Positions 1 to 10,600 of a stretch of 64,000 nucleotides of DNA are shown in pieces. Source of the stretch: Euphorbia lathyris (taxonomy: Eukaryota > Streptophyta > Magnoliopsida > Malpighiales > Euphorbiaceae). A program made the position numbers and the translations under genes. Positions within the stretch are counted from its first letter, which is position 1, and every line of letters starts with the position of its first letter. The stretch is taken from assembly GCF_963576675.1 (NCBI RefSeq), contig NC_088916.1, positions 20,002,501 to 20,066,500 of the forward strand, read 5' to 3'. Below the pieces are notes generated by a model. That model was not told where the DNA came from, searched no databases, and saw only the letters and a program-made list of their open reading frames with translations.

Positions 1-280
1 ATTAAAGGGATTGAATCACGCGCAATCCCATCGCCTACTACCGTAGGGGAGTATGCATTCACTTTCTAGCATTCACATGCGTTAGTGATCTTAGTTCCCT
101 TTTGTTATTTCCGCATTCCCACACACTTGGGTAATATTTCGCCACACTGGCCCTAGTAAACCATGGGCTTTTATCAATCTGAAACGCATCATAAAATATT
201 CTCGGAAAAGCATCATAAATTTCCATCCGTCAATTCTTTGGGGAAATTTAGGATCTTTAGTATCTCAAGCCCGCATCTCC
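1..280. other. unassigned left-edge sequence
   Basis: I see no convincing coding region here. The stretch leads directly into a 39-40 bp tandem array. That pairing is common in the 3' untranslated part of large Ty3 (Tat/Ogre-like) retrotransposons, so it may be the cut end of one, but no LTR boundary or coding motif is visible to prove it. Confidence 0.3.
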
Positions 281-566
281 AAGGTCTCGCTTAGTTAAAG
301 GTATGTTCGCTCACACCACGATGAACTCGATTAGTTAAAGCAACGTTGGCTCACACCATGAAGAACTCGTTTAGTTAAAGCACTGTTGGTTTATACTACG
401 AAGAACTCGCTTAGTTAAAGCTGGCACACTCTCTTCAGGGAGAACTCTTTTAGTTAAAGCTTACTTGCCCACCTCGCAAAGGTCTTGCTCAGTTTAAGAG
501 ACTACCACATACTTCACAAGGTCTTGCTCAGTTTAAGAGACTACCACATACTTCACAAGTTCTTGC
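281..566. repeat. tandem array, 39-40 bp unit
   Basis: The words ttagttaaag or agtttaagag recur at about 300, 340, 380, 420, 459, 500 and 539, a period of 39-40 bp. The last two complete units (481-519 and 520-558) are nearly identical. The earlier ones are diverged and carry a variable ctcacacca segment. The array ends abruptly at about 566, inside the word caatttta that is also present in the foldback element that follows. Confidence 0.85.
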
Positions 567-1028
567 TCAATTTTACTCCTAACGTTGGAAGCCATGAGCA
601 ATTTTATCCTAACATTGATAAATTTGGTCAATTTGAGAAATAATTTATCAAAATGTCTTCTCGGTCATGAATCTTGTCATCTACACTACACGGACGTCAT
701 TTTATCACTAACAAATCACATAAAAATATACTGCCTTTTGTATAAATTGAACAAAAAAAATTCAGAAAATTCACTGAATTTATAAATATTAATCTCCAAT
801 TCTATTATTAAATTATAAAAAATATGAAATCTTTTTTTAGAACGAATTGATATGCAATTGATGCAGAATAAGGAACAAAAACATTTATGTTTTATAAATA
901 GGGGTAAAATTGACCCAAAAAATTGTTGTTGCCTTCCAATATTAGGGGTAAAATTGCATCATTTTAGAAATTAGGGGTAAAATTGCTCCTGATCCAAAAC
1001 GTTAGGGGTATTTTTACACCTTAATCCC
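567..1028. mobile_element. 5'-truncated foldback (Mutator-like MITE) element
   Basis: The sequence matches the complete foldback element at 60528-61111 along most of its length. Shared words are ttacccctaacgtt-like repeats at both ends, an AT-rich centre, and a right end reading gttaggggtatttttacacc then ttaatccc. The outer part of the left terminal repeat is missing where it meets the tandem array. The short open frame at 585-785 falls inside the element and is not a gene. Confidence 0.75.
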
Positions 1029-1210
1029 TATATCTAGCTTAATTTTGAAATTATTTACCTTGGTATGTAAAAATTGGTTCTATCAGATGATAACACGTGT
1101 ATATTGGGAATTTTTTTTGAATAAGTTCGCTTTTGTAAAAAAGTAAAAAAGAAATACACACCTGAGTGTAAATCGACTTCCAACGGACCTATCTTGTATT
1201 AGCTACTATA

Positions 1211-1915
1211 TGAAGGACCCAAAAGACGGGTTACCAATAACAACAATCAAATACGCGGAATACCAATAACAACACCACAAGGATCAATCTAACAAACAAT
1301 CAACCAAAGCACAACCCAAGTCCAAATCAAAATAGCAACTATAACCACAAGAATGGAAATCCAAAACCACAATCAACAACACAAGATTTATACGTGGAAA
1401 ACCTCTTCGGTGTGAAGAGTAAAAACCTCGGGACGTTTGAGGAGTCCACCCTACTTCTCTTATTATGATAAAATTGAGGGCAAAACAAACCCAACAAAGT
1501 CTTACAAAAGGTTTATAACCCACCAACAATCATGAAACAATAAGAGATTTCAAGAAGTAGACAAATACCAAGAAAGAGAAGAAATCAATCTACAATCTGC
1601 CCCAACTCCGAACAGACCTTCCCGACCTCTGAACGGCGATCCCAACGGTGAGAATAAGGAACTATATGTCTAGAAGCTCCTGTCCAAAAATCGTGACGAT
1701 CCGACGGTTCAATCTCCGGGCATCGACAAAAACGTGAACTGACCTAATGAGAGAAAAGGCCAAATCCGAAAATCTCCTTTTGGTGTGTCTTTTCTTCTTC
1801 CTTCACTTATATTAAATGAATACAACTCATTCCAATAAATACACATTAATATAGCTTCTCAAAGAAGCCAAAATTAATATTAAATGAACCTTAAATATGG
1901 GCGGGACCCATAACA
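1211..1915 (-). repeat. 3' LTR of the Tnt1-like Copia element
   Basis: A 705-bp direct repeat of 6102-6806, with no length difference. It starts tgaaggaccc and ends gacccataaca on the plus strand. A purine-rich tract (minus strand, 1916-1930) borders it on the internal side, marking this copy as the 3' LTR. An 81-residue open frame inside each LTR is incidental. Confidence 0.97.
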
Positions 1916-1930
1916 ATCTCCCCCTCCAGC
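1916..1930 (-). other. polypurine tract of the Tnt1-like element
   Basis: The plus strand is pyrimidine-rich (atctccccctcc) directly next to the 3' LTR. Read on the minus strand it is a G/A run, the expected primer site for plus-strand DNA synthesis in reverse transcription. Confidence 0.75.
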
Positions 1931-1961
1931 CCATCACGGAGAGAAGAAAAACTCAAATTCT

Positions 1962-4900
1962 TCAACGTTTGAATCTCATCCCGGAAAGCTTATTACAAAG
2001 CTCAAGCTTGCTTCCGGGAACCACCTTGGTTAACATGTCTGCTGCATTTTTATCTGTGTGGACTTTCTTTAACAACAATTCTTTCTCTTCAATCACATTC
2101 TGCAACCAATGATATCTAATATCAATGTGCTTAGTACGAGCATGATACATGGTATTCTTGCTCAAGTCCATAGCACTCTGACTGTCACAGAATGTCACAT
2201 ACTCACATTGCTTCAAACCCAACTCTTGAAGGAACCTCTTCAACCAAATCATCTCTTTACATGCTTCCACAGCTGCTATATACTCTGCCTCAGTAGTAGA
2301 CAATGCTACACACTTTTGTAGCTTGGATTGCCATGAAATGGCTCCCCCTGAAAATGTAAACATATAACCTGAGGTAGACTTTCTATTATCAAGATCACCA
2401 GCCATGTCTGCATCTGTATATCCCTCAAGAATCGGTTTTCCACCTCCATAACACAAACTCAATTTGGAAGTACCACGCAAATATCTGAAAATCCACTTAA
2501 CAGCTTCCCAATGAACCTTACCCGGATTGGATAAGTATCTACTCACCAAACCAACAGCCTGTGCGATATTTGGTCTAGTACAAACCATAGCATACATCAA
2601 AGAACCAACAGCAGATGAATATGGAATAGAAGACATACTTTCTTTTTCTTCATCTGACTTAGGACAAGCTTTATTACTCAACTTGAAGTGAGCTGCTAAA
2701 GGTTGACTAACAGGCTTGGCATTCTTCATATTGAACCTTTCAAGCACACGTTCAATATACTTTTCTTGTGATAGCCACAACTTTCCAGCTTTTCTATCAC
2801 GAACTATCTTCATGCCTAAGATCTGCTTAGCTGGACCCAAGTCTTTCATGTCAAATGACTTGGACAAATCCTTCTTCAAGTTGGAAATCATCTCTGCATC
2901 TTGTCCAACTATCAACATATCATCGACATATAAAAGAAGGATAATAAATTTACCTCCAGGGAAATTTCTAAAATACACACAAGGATCTGCTGAAGTTCTA
3001 TTATAACCATTTTTTGTCATAAAAGAATCAAACTTCCGATACCATTGCCTTGGTGCCTGTTTGAGCCCATAAAGACTCTTCTTCAACTTGCAAACAAGCT
3101 TTTCTTTTCCCTTCTCTTCAAACTCTTCAGGTTGCTCCATATATATCTCCTCATGCAAATCACCATGTAAGAAAGCAGTTTTCACATCAAGCTGCTCCAA
3201 CTCCAAATCAAGACTTGCAGCTAAACCTAAAACAGTTCTTATAGATGTCATCTTGACAACAGGAGAGAAGATCTCATCAAAATCAATGCCTTTCTTCTGA
3301 TTGCAACCCTTTACCACCAATCTGGCTTTGCGCTTCACTATCTTGTCACCATCTTTGTTTTTCTTGAAAACCCATCTGTTTTTCAAGACCTTCTTACCTT
3401 TAGGAGGCTTCACAAGCACATATGTCTCATTCTTTTTCAAGGAATCCATCTCTTCCTTCATAGCATCAAGCCAAAGATTTTTGTCTTTACTAGACAACAC
3501 TTCTTCAAAGTTCTCTGGCTCCCCCTCATCAGTGACAAGAACAAACTCTGAGCTTGGATATTTTGTAGAAGGTTTTCTTTCTCTAGTTGACCTTCGAACC
3601 GGTGCTTCTTCCACCAAAGGAGCTGGCTGCTCCCCCTGCTCATGAACATCCTCTATATCATTCTGATCATCATGTGGAACATCATCAAATTCTGCTACAC
3701 CACCACTATCATTATCAAATTCTGGTGCATCACCATCTTCATTTGGTTGTACCTCATCAACACCATCAAGTGTTGCTTCAACATTCTCATTTGTTGGCTG
3801 CTCAACAGATATAGGAATAGAAACAGAAGACACATCAGTAGTATCAAAAGACAACCTAGGAGTAGAATTGTACCTTGTACTTAGAAGTTCTGAGCCCATC
3901 TCGTGCTCAAAGAATACTACATCTCTGCTTCTCACTATCTTCTTCTTCTCTGGATCATAGAGTCTAAAACCATACTCCTCATCACCATAGCCAACAAATA
4001 CACAAGGATTAGTCTTGGAATCAAGCTTTGATCTCTGTTCTTTTGGCACATGCATGTATGCCTTGCATCCAAAGACTCTCAAATGTGAATAAGTAGGATC
4101 TCTACCCTTCCATACTCTCTCAGGTATCCCAAGGCCAAGAGGAATTGATGGTGAACGATTGATCAAGTACACTGAAGTATTAACAGCTTCAGCCCAAAAT
4201 GTCTTTGGAAGATTAGACATTCTAAGCATACATCTCACTTTCTCCACAATTGTTCTGTTCATTCTCTCTGCTACACCATTGTGTTGAGGGGTGTCGGGCA
4301 CAGTTTTTACATGTCTAATGCCATGGTGTGAGCAATAATTCTCAAATTCTTTAGAAGTGTACTCACCACCATTGTCAGATCGAAGACACTTCAATTTTCT
4401 TTCTGTCTCCCTTTCTACCATGACGTGAAACTTCTTGAAAGTTTCAAACACTTCACTCTTTGTCTTCAACATGTAAACCCAAGTTCTCCGAGTAGCATCA
4501 TCAATAAAAGTGACAAAATATTTACTGCCACCAAGAGACTCCACCTCTAAAGGACCACAAACGTCAGAGTGTATCAACTCCAACTTTCCTTCCTTCTTTG
4601 TAGACTTGTTAGAAAATGAAGCTCTATGTTGCTTTCCTGCTAAGCAATAATCACAAGGGTCAAAAGAAACAGATTTATCAACAGGAATAAGAGATTTACC
4701 TGCCAAAAGTTTTAACCCTTTATCTGTCATGTGTCCCAATCTTCTATGCCACAAATTTGGAGAGTTCTTTTCTTCAACTGCATTTAGCTCACCAGAACAT
4801 ACATTCAAGTATGTTTTATACAAAGAACAACACAAATCACCTCGAGCAACTGTCAATGAACCCTTGGACAATCTCCATTTACCATCTCCAAAGGTATGTC

Positions 4901-6065
4901 TGAATCCTTCTAGATCAAGAACATTTGCAGATAACAAGTTAAGGCGTATATCGGGAATATGGCGCACATTCTTCAATATAAGCATGCACCCAACACTTGT
5001 CTTCACCCGAATATCACCCATGCCAACAATGCTTGCCGAACTCTGATTTCCCATCTTGACACTACCAAAATCTCCTGCTTTGTAGTTCAAGAAGTATTCC
5101 CTTCTAGGAACACAATGATAGGAAGCTTCTGTATCAACAAGCCACTCTGTGCCTGAACCATCAACATGATGACACTCACTAGTTGCACAAATCAAAGAAA
5201 CACCATCATCACTTTTAGAAGTGACAGCTGCAATATTTTTATCATCTCCCTCCTTCTGAGAATCTTGCTTCTTGCCTTGTTCTCTTTTCCAACGGTAGCA
5301 ATATTTCTTTATGTGACCCGGTTTGTTGCAGTGATGACATACCATAGGCTCTTTCCCATCTCTGGACTTAGACCTACCTCTTGAGTTACCACGCCTCTTT
5401 GGACCTCTACTCTTACCTCTACCTCTGTTCTCAACAACAAGAGCTTGTGAATTATCAACTCCCATCTCCTTTCTTCTTATCTCTTCATTAAACATACTCT
5501 CTTTAATCACATCCAAAGAAAGTACACCATCCGGAGCAGAGTTACTAATAGTCACAACAAGAGTTTCCCAACTATCTGGCAATGAACTCAATAGAAATAA
5601 AGCCTGCAACTCATCATCAAGAATAATCTTCATAGTGGTAAGTTTGTTGATTATATCTTGAAAATCACTAAGATGCTCAGAAACTGACTTCCCACTTTTC
5701 AACTTCAAATTAACAAGCCTCTTAATCAAAGAAGCCTTATTATGAGCAGTCTTTCTTTCATAAAGACCTTCTAATTTCTTCCACAAATCATATGGGTCAG
5801 ACTCTTGAGAAACATGGTTAAAAATGCTAATATCAACCCATTGTCTGATAGTCCCCAAAGTCTTTCTTTTCAACTTTTCCCATTCTCTATCTTCCAATGT
5901 TTCTGGTTTGACTGGTTTGGATAAACTACCATCCTCTTTGGTTTCTGCATCAATTGGGTCATACAAATCTTTGCAAAATAACAAATCTTCCATCATAGGT
6001 CTCCATATAGAATAATTGGTTGATGTCAATTTAACCATGGAACTATTACTGCTATTAGACTCCAT
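1962..6065 (-). CDS. Copia gag-pol polyprotein, altered protease motif
   Basis: A 1367-residue polyprotein with no stop or frameshift. The start at 6065 is preferred because the frame upstream of it runs through the primer binding site and LTR. Domains in order: Gag (about 1-220), CCHC zinc knuckle (about 243-256), aspartic protease (about 300), integrase with HHCC finger and D-D-E catalytic core (HSDVCGP, RSDNGGEY, GVAERMNR), reverse transcriptase (YVDDMLIVG) and RNase H (GYTDADMAGD, STTEAEY). The product would form a virus-like particle and copy and integrate the element. The protease motif reads D-T-E-A-S (Glu codon at 5127-5129) where the family has a small residue, Gly or Ala, after D-T/S. 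Protease activity, and so autonomy, is doubtful. Otherwise it is one of the best preserved polyproteins in the window. Confidence 0.95.
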   Translation of the reverse strand: MESNSSNSSMVKLTSTNYSIWRPMMEDLLFCKDLYDPIDAETKEDGSLSKPVKPETLEDREWEKLKRKTLGTIRQWVDISIFNHVSQESDPYDLWKKLEGLYERKTAHNKASLIKRLVNLKLKSGKSVSEHLSDFQDIINKLTTMKIILDDELQALFLLSSLPDSWETLVVTISNSAPDGVLSLDVIKESMFNEEIRRKEMGVDNSQALVVENRGRGKSRGPKRRGNSRGRSKSRDGKEPMVCHHCNKPGHIKKYCYRWKREQGKKQDSQKEGDDKNIAAVTSKSDDGVSLICATSECHHVDGSGTEWLVDTEASYHCVPRREYFLNYKAGDFGSVKMGNQSSASIVGMGDIRVKTSVGCMLILKNVRHIPDIRLNLLSANVLDLEGFRHTFGDGKWRLSKGSLTVARGDLCCSLYKTYLNVCSGELNAVEEKNSPNLWHRRLGHMTDKGLKLLAGKSLIPVDKSVSFDPCDYCLAGKQHRASFSNKSTKKEGKLELIHSDVCGPLEVESLGGSKYFVTFIDDATRRTWVYMLKTKSEVFETFKKFHVMVERETERKLKCLRSDNGGEYTSKEFENYCSHHGIRHVKTVPDTPQHNGVAERMNRTIVEKVRCMLRMSNLPKTFWAEAVNTSVYLINRSPSIPLGLGIPERVWKGRDPTYSHLRVFGCKAYMHVPKEQRSKLDSKTNPCVFVGYGDEEYGFRLYDPEKKKIVRSRDVVFFEHEMGSELLSTRYNSTPRLSFDTTDVSSVSIPISVEQPTNENVEATLDGVDEVQPNEDGDAPEFDNDSGGVAEFDDVPHDDQNDIEDVHEQGEQPAPLVEEAPVRRSTRERKPSTKYPSSEFVLVTDEGEPENFEEVLSSKDKNLWLDAMKEEMDSLKKNETYVLVKPPKGKKVLKNRWVFKKNKDGDKIVKRKARLVVKGCNQKKGIDFDEIFSPVVKMTSIRTVLGLAASLDLELEQLDVKTAFLHGDLHEEIYMEQPEEFEEKGKEKLVCKLKKSLYGLKQAPRQWYRKFDSFMTKNGYNRTSADPCVYFRNFPGGKFIILLLYVDDMLIVGQDAEMISNLKKDLSKSFDMKDLGPAKQILGMKIVRDRKAGKLWLSQEKYIERVLERFNMKNAKPVSQPLAAHFKLSNKACPKSDEEKESMSSIPYSSAVGSLMYAMVCTRPNIAQAVGLVSRYLSNPGKVHWEAVKWIFRYLRGTSKLSLCYGGGKPILEGYTDADMAGDLDNRKSTSGYMFTFSGGAISWQSKLQKCVALSTTEAEYIAAVEACKEMIWLKRFLQELGLKQCEYVTFCDSQSAMDLSKNTMYHARTKHIDIRYHWLQNVIEEKELLLKKVHTDKNAADMLTKVVPGSKLELCNKLSGMRFKR

Positions 6066-6087
6066 AGCTAACTTCAAAATTAACCTT

Positions 6088-6099
6088 GCTCTGATACCA
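6088..6099 (-). other. primer binding site, initiator-Met tRNA type
   Basis: On the minus strand the sequence reads tggtatcagagc, two bases inside the 5' LTR. This is the standard plant retrotransposon site complementary to the 3' end of initiator methionine tRNA. Confidence 0.9.
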
Positions 6100-6101
6100 A
6101 T

Positions 6102-6806
6102 TGAAGGACCCAAAAGACGGGTTACCAATAACAACAATCAAATACGCGGAATACCAATAACAACACCACAAGGATCAATCTAACAAACAATCAACCAAAG
6201 CACAACCCAAGTCCAAATCAAAATAGCAACTATAACCACAAGAATGGAAATCCAAAACCACAATCAACAACACAAGATTTATACGTGGAAAACCTCTTCG
6301 GTGTGAAGAGTAAAAACCACAAGACGTTTGAGGAGTCCACCCTACTTCTCTTATTATGATAAAATTGAGGGCAAAACAAACCCAACAAAGTCTTACAAAA
6401 GGTTTATAACCCACCAACAATCATGAAACAATAAGAGATTTCAAGAAGTAGACAAATACCAAGAAAGAGAAGAAATCAATCTACAATCTGCCCCAACTCC
6501 GAACAGACCTTCCCGAACTCCGAACGGCGATCCTAACGGTGAGAACAAGGAACAATATGTCTAGAAGCTCCTGTCCAAAAATCGTGACGATCCGACGGTT
6601 CAATCTCCGGAAATCGACAAAAACGTGAACTGACCTAATGAGAGAAAAGGCCAAATCCGAAAATCTCCTTTTGGTGTGTCTTTTCTTCTTCCTTCACTTA
6701 TATTAAATGAATACAACTCATTCCAATAAATACACATTAATATAGCTTCTCAAAGAAGCCAAAATTAATATTAAATGAACCTTAAATATGGGCGAGACCC
6801 ATAACA
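6102..6806 (-). repeat. 5' LTR of the Tnt1-like Copia element
   Basis: A 705-bp copy of 1211-1915, placed next to the primer binding site and therefore the 5' LTR of this minus-strand element. The differences from the other LTR cluster around 6315-6320, 6515-6555 and 6610. The LTR should hold the element's promoter; no single TATA call is secure. Confidence 0.97.
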
Positions 6807-7116
6807 CTATAGATAGCCATAACTTGAAACTATTTTTTTTTCTTTTTCCTTCTTCTTTTTGTATTTTAATTTTTAACACTGCAACAGGATATGCAGTACC
6901 AACTCCTCAAAATCACGAAATTAATTTGAAGAGAACAAAAAAAAAGGGTTTATATTCAGTACACAAGAGGATAAGGACAACACAAAAGTTCACTTTAAGT
7001 TATGAATTGCAAATGCAATTAACATCCCATAATAATTGACATCCAAAATAATTACATTAGAAGACTTATGTTGCACAGATACTCATTTTTAGTAGCATTT
7101 CCACATTTTATGTTAG
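6807..7116. other. short unique spacer between two retrotransposons
   Basis: 310 bp between the Tnt1-like element and the CRM-type element. It begins with the ctata target duplication of the first and ends with the gttag duplication of the second. I see no gene. An open frame at 6788-7039 starts inside the LTR and is probably chance. Confidence 0.6.
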
Positions 7117-7634
7117 TGATGCGGACATCCTAACTGAGATCACTGATCACAGGCGCTCTGACGAATCCCCAGACATCAGACCCACGGAGGTTATACCTAA
7201 GGGGGCGGATCCCCAAGACAAGCACTAGGAGGGCGGACCCCCAAGACAAGCAAGCTGGGCGAATCTAGGAGTACGCAAGCTGGGCGGATCTCTAGGCTTA
7301 CTTCCTCCCGAAGTAATTCACCAACAACCCTGACAATCCGTACCTGTACCAATGTACTGTTTATCGGGGCGTATCACCTATTTTACCCTTTTAGGGATAG
7401 CCTTATTGTAACCCTAGTAGGGGTAATCCTTGTCTTTTGTTATCATTAAGGGGAAGTATTTAAACCCTCATTTTGTAAGAATGACGGCAACTTTTATGAA
7501 TGAAATATTATTCTCTTTGAGAACCTAAGGTTTATACCTTGTTATCGGGATTCACTCCTTCTAGTTTAGCTAGAGAAGAACATCTTTGTTGGTTTACGAT
7601 TAAAACCTTCATTTACCGTCTTCAATCTGTATCA
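7117..7634 (+). repeat. 5' LTR of the CRM-type element
   Basis: A 518-bp LTR that begins tgatgcgg and ends tgtatca. It is the same length as the 3' copy at 12241-12758. The primer binding site follows after two bases. Confidence 0.96.
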
Positions 7635-7636
7635 GT

Positions 7637-7649
7637 TGGTATCAGAGCC
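7637..7649 (+). other. primer binding site of the CRM-type element
   Basis: The sequence tggtatcagagcc follows the 5' LTR after the dinucleotide gt and is complementary to the 3' end of initiator methionine tRNA. Confidence 0.9.
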
Positions 7650-7681
7650 GATCGTTTCCTGACCCGAAACTTCTTTTGGCA

Positions 7682-10600
7682 ATGGGTCAACCCCGACAAC
7701 CGCAAGATTCCATGGAAACCAGTGACCGGAGGTATGAGGAGCTGAGGGAGCACCTTGCGGAGCAGATCCAAACCAGCCATGAACGGCAGAGGCAAACCGA
7801 TCAACGGTTCCTGGAGCTAACCACCTCCTTAGAAAACATCAAGCTGGAGGTTCTGGCGCTAATCCGACCAACCGCGGGAGGATCGACCCAGATAAAGGAA
7901 GGAGCCCTTGAACAACCGCTTCCACAAATGGGTCCTAGGGATCCTGAGGTAAGAAGACCCAACTTTGTCATTGTGCATAACGCTGATAGTGATATTGATG
8001 ACTTTGAGGGTATCGGAAATGATGATACCGTTAGAACTATGAGGGATGTTGGGCCTGTTGACAACCGACGTGTGGAGGTTGCTAGGGGATACCCAGGTCT
8101 AGGGAACTTTGATAGAGATGATGCCTTTAAGCTAAAAATAGACTTACCGTCTTTTGGAGGCGAACTGGATATAGAGGTGTTTTTAGACTGGTTATCGGAA
8201 GTTGAACGGTTCTTTGAGTATGCTGGGATTCCTGACGAGAGGAAAGTAAGGCTGGTGGCGTATCGCCTGAAGGGTGGCGCATCAGTTTGGTGGGATCAGA
8301 TGAGGGAAGAGAGAAGAAGAGGGGGCAGAGATCCGATTCGATCTTGGCTACGGATGAAGGCGATGTTGAGGGAGCGGTTCTTACTGCCGGATTATGAGCA
8401 GTATATTTACAGCTCCTACAGGGGATGCTCTCAAGGGACCCGAAGTGTCCATGAGTATACTTCTGAGTTCTTAAGGCTTTCGGCGAGAGCCAGCTTGTCT
8501 GAAACTGAAAGCCAAAAGACCTCTAGGTATCTAGAAGGGTTGAGATACAACATCCAGGATCGTATTGGCACACAGATGGTGGTTCGAGTACAAGATGCTA
8601 GGAATTTAGCCCTCAAGGCTGAATCCCAACTGACCGGGAGATCTAGGAGATCCGCCACTACTGAGTATACGTCTAGAGGAAGAGATAATGTGAAGTCTTA
8701 CGACAAAGGCAAGCAGGTGGCGAGTGCCAGTGGGGCCAAGGTTAACAGTGTGGGAAGGGGATCTGTTGGAGATACTAGGCCATACAAGGAAGAACCTATA
8801 CCACCTAAGAGCAACAATCCGTATGCGAGGCCAGCACCTTTCAAATGTTTTTGGTGCAATGAGCCAGGCCATAGATCCAACGAATGTCCTAGGAGGAAAA
8901 GCGCCAACATGGTGGAGAGGTATGAGGATGACTATGACGAAGGGGATGAAGTATTTTGCGAACCCTTAGGAGAAGATGATGATGAGGCGGATGAAGAGAG
9001 ATACGCCATTCATGTGGTACGGCGTTTGTTAGTCTCCAGCCGGGTAGAGGGAGATCAGAGGCACCGCCTATTCAGGACCCGCTGTCTTGTGAAAGGTGGG
9101 CGATGCAATGTGATAATAGATAGTGGGAGCCAAGAGAACATTGTGAGCAGTAGCGCCGTTCAGAAGTTTGGGTTGTTGGCGGAGGCGCATCCCGACCCTT
9201 ATAGAGTGGGATGGATCAAAAACGTGGGTGAGCTGAGGGTGACCCAGAGATGCAGGGTACCTATTGTGATTGGTGATTACAGTGATGAAGTCTGTTGTGA
9301 TGTGGTCGATATGGATGCCTGCCACCTATTATTGGGCCGACCCTGGCAGTTTGATAACGATGCCATCCATGCAGGAAGAGAGAACACTTACAAATTTGTG
9401 AAGAATGGGGTGAAGTTCGTCCTTACGCCAATGATGAGAGAGCCAAAGGCCGATGAGAAATCTACTTTGGTAGTCTGTCCTACACACAAATCGTTTGTCA
9501 GCGAATGTGAAGAGAGCCAAATGGTGTATGTGGTAATGGTTAAGGCGAATCACGAATCCGCCCAAAGGGACGAAAGGGAGATGCCGAATGAAGTGACCCG
9601 CCTACTTGGCGAATATCAGGATATGTTCCCTAACGAACTGCCAAGTGGGTTACCACCTTTGAGGGACATCCAACATCATATAGATCTTGTGCCTGGGGCT
9701 AGTTTACCAAGCCTCCCACATTATCGAATGAGCCCAAAGGAGAATGACATCATGAGACAGAAAGTGGAGGAACTCATCGAGATGGGATACGTTAGGGAGA
9801 GTATGAGTCCTTGCGCCGTCCCAGCTTTACTTACACCGAAGAAGGATGGGTCTTGGCGGATGTGTGTTGACAGTAGGGCTATTAACAAGATCACCATCAA
9901 GTACAAGTTCCCGATTCCAAGGTTGGATGACATGCTGGACCAACTTGGCGGATCTCGAGTCTTCTCCAAGATTGATCTCAGGAGTGGTTATCATCAGATA
10001 CGAATCCGATCTGGGGATGAGTGGAAGACCGCCTTCAAGACGAGAGATGGATTGTATGAATGGTTAGTTATGCCATTTGGGATGACCAACGCCCCCAATA
10101 CTTTTATGAGGCTGATGAATCAGGTGCTTCGTCCGATAATTGGGAAATTCGTAGTCGTGTATTTTGATGATATTCTGATTCATAGCCAGACCTTGGCGGA
10201 ACATCAGGAGCACTTGCGGACAGTATTTGTCCTATTAAGGAAACACCAGCTATACGCCAACACCAAGAAGTGTGACTTTGTCATGGAGAGCCTGGTTTTC
10301 CTTGGATTCGTGGTCAGTGGGAATGGAATCCGAGTTGATGGGGAGAAGGTAAGAGCCATCCGAGAATGGCCCACTCCGAGGAACGTGGGGGATATCAGGA
10401 GTTTTCATAGGCTAGCAACGTTTTATCATCGATTCATTAAGAACTTCAGTTCCATAGTGGCCCCGTTGACGGAATGTTTGAAGAAGGGAAGGGGGTTCGA
10501 GTGGGCGGACGCCCAAGAAGAAATCTTCGCCTTAATCAAGGAAAAGCTGAGTACAGCGCCAGTGTTGGCGTATCCCGATTTTGGTAAACTGTTTGAAGTT

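Larger units (their letters stand above)
1211..6806 (-). mobile_element. complete Ty1/Copia retrotransposon, Tork/Tnt1-like
   Basis: A 5.6-kb element with two 705-bp LTRs (TG...CA ends) in inverted orientation to the window. The 5-bp target duplication ctata lies at 1206-1210 and 6807-6811. Its minus strand reads 5' LTR, an initiator-Met tRNA primer binding site (6088-6099), one uninterrupted gag-pol frame, a purine tract (1916-1930) and the 3' LTR. The LTRs differ at about 11 of 705 positions by eye (1.6 percent), so the insertion is fairly recent. The integrase and RT-RNase H order is that of Copia, and the overall protein resembles the Tork lineage that includes tobacco Tnt1. Confidence 0.97.

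Noticed and set aside
281..566. CRISPR-like array because of regular 40-bp spacing
   Set aside because: Unit and spacer are not separable, units drift gradually, and the host is a plant; it is a minisatellite.
1284..1529. 81-residue minus-strand ORF, repeated at 6175-6420
   Set aside because: It lies entirely in the Copia LTRs; its duplication follows from the LTR pair, not from selection.
3301..3645. 114-residue plus-strand ORF opposite the Copia polyprotein, and similar ones at 4729-5046 and 5166-5384
   Set aside because: Antisense shadows of the gag-pol frame, with no motif of their own.
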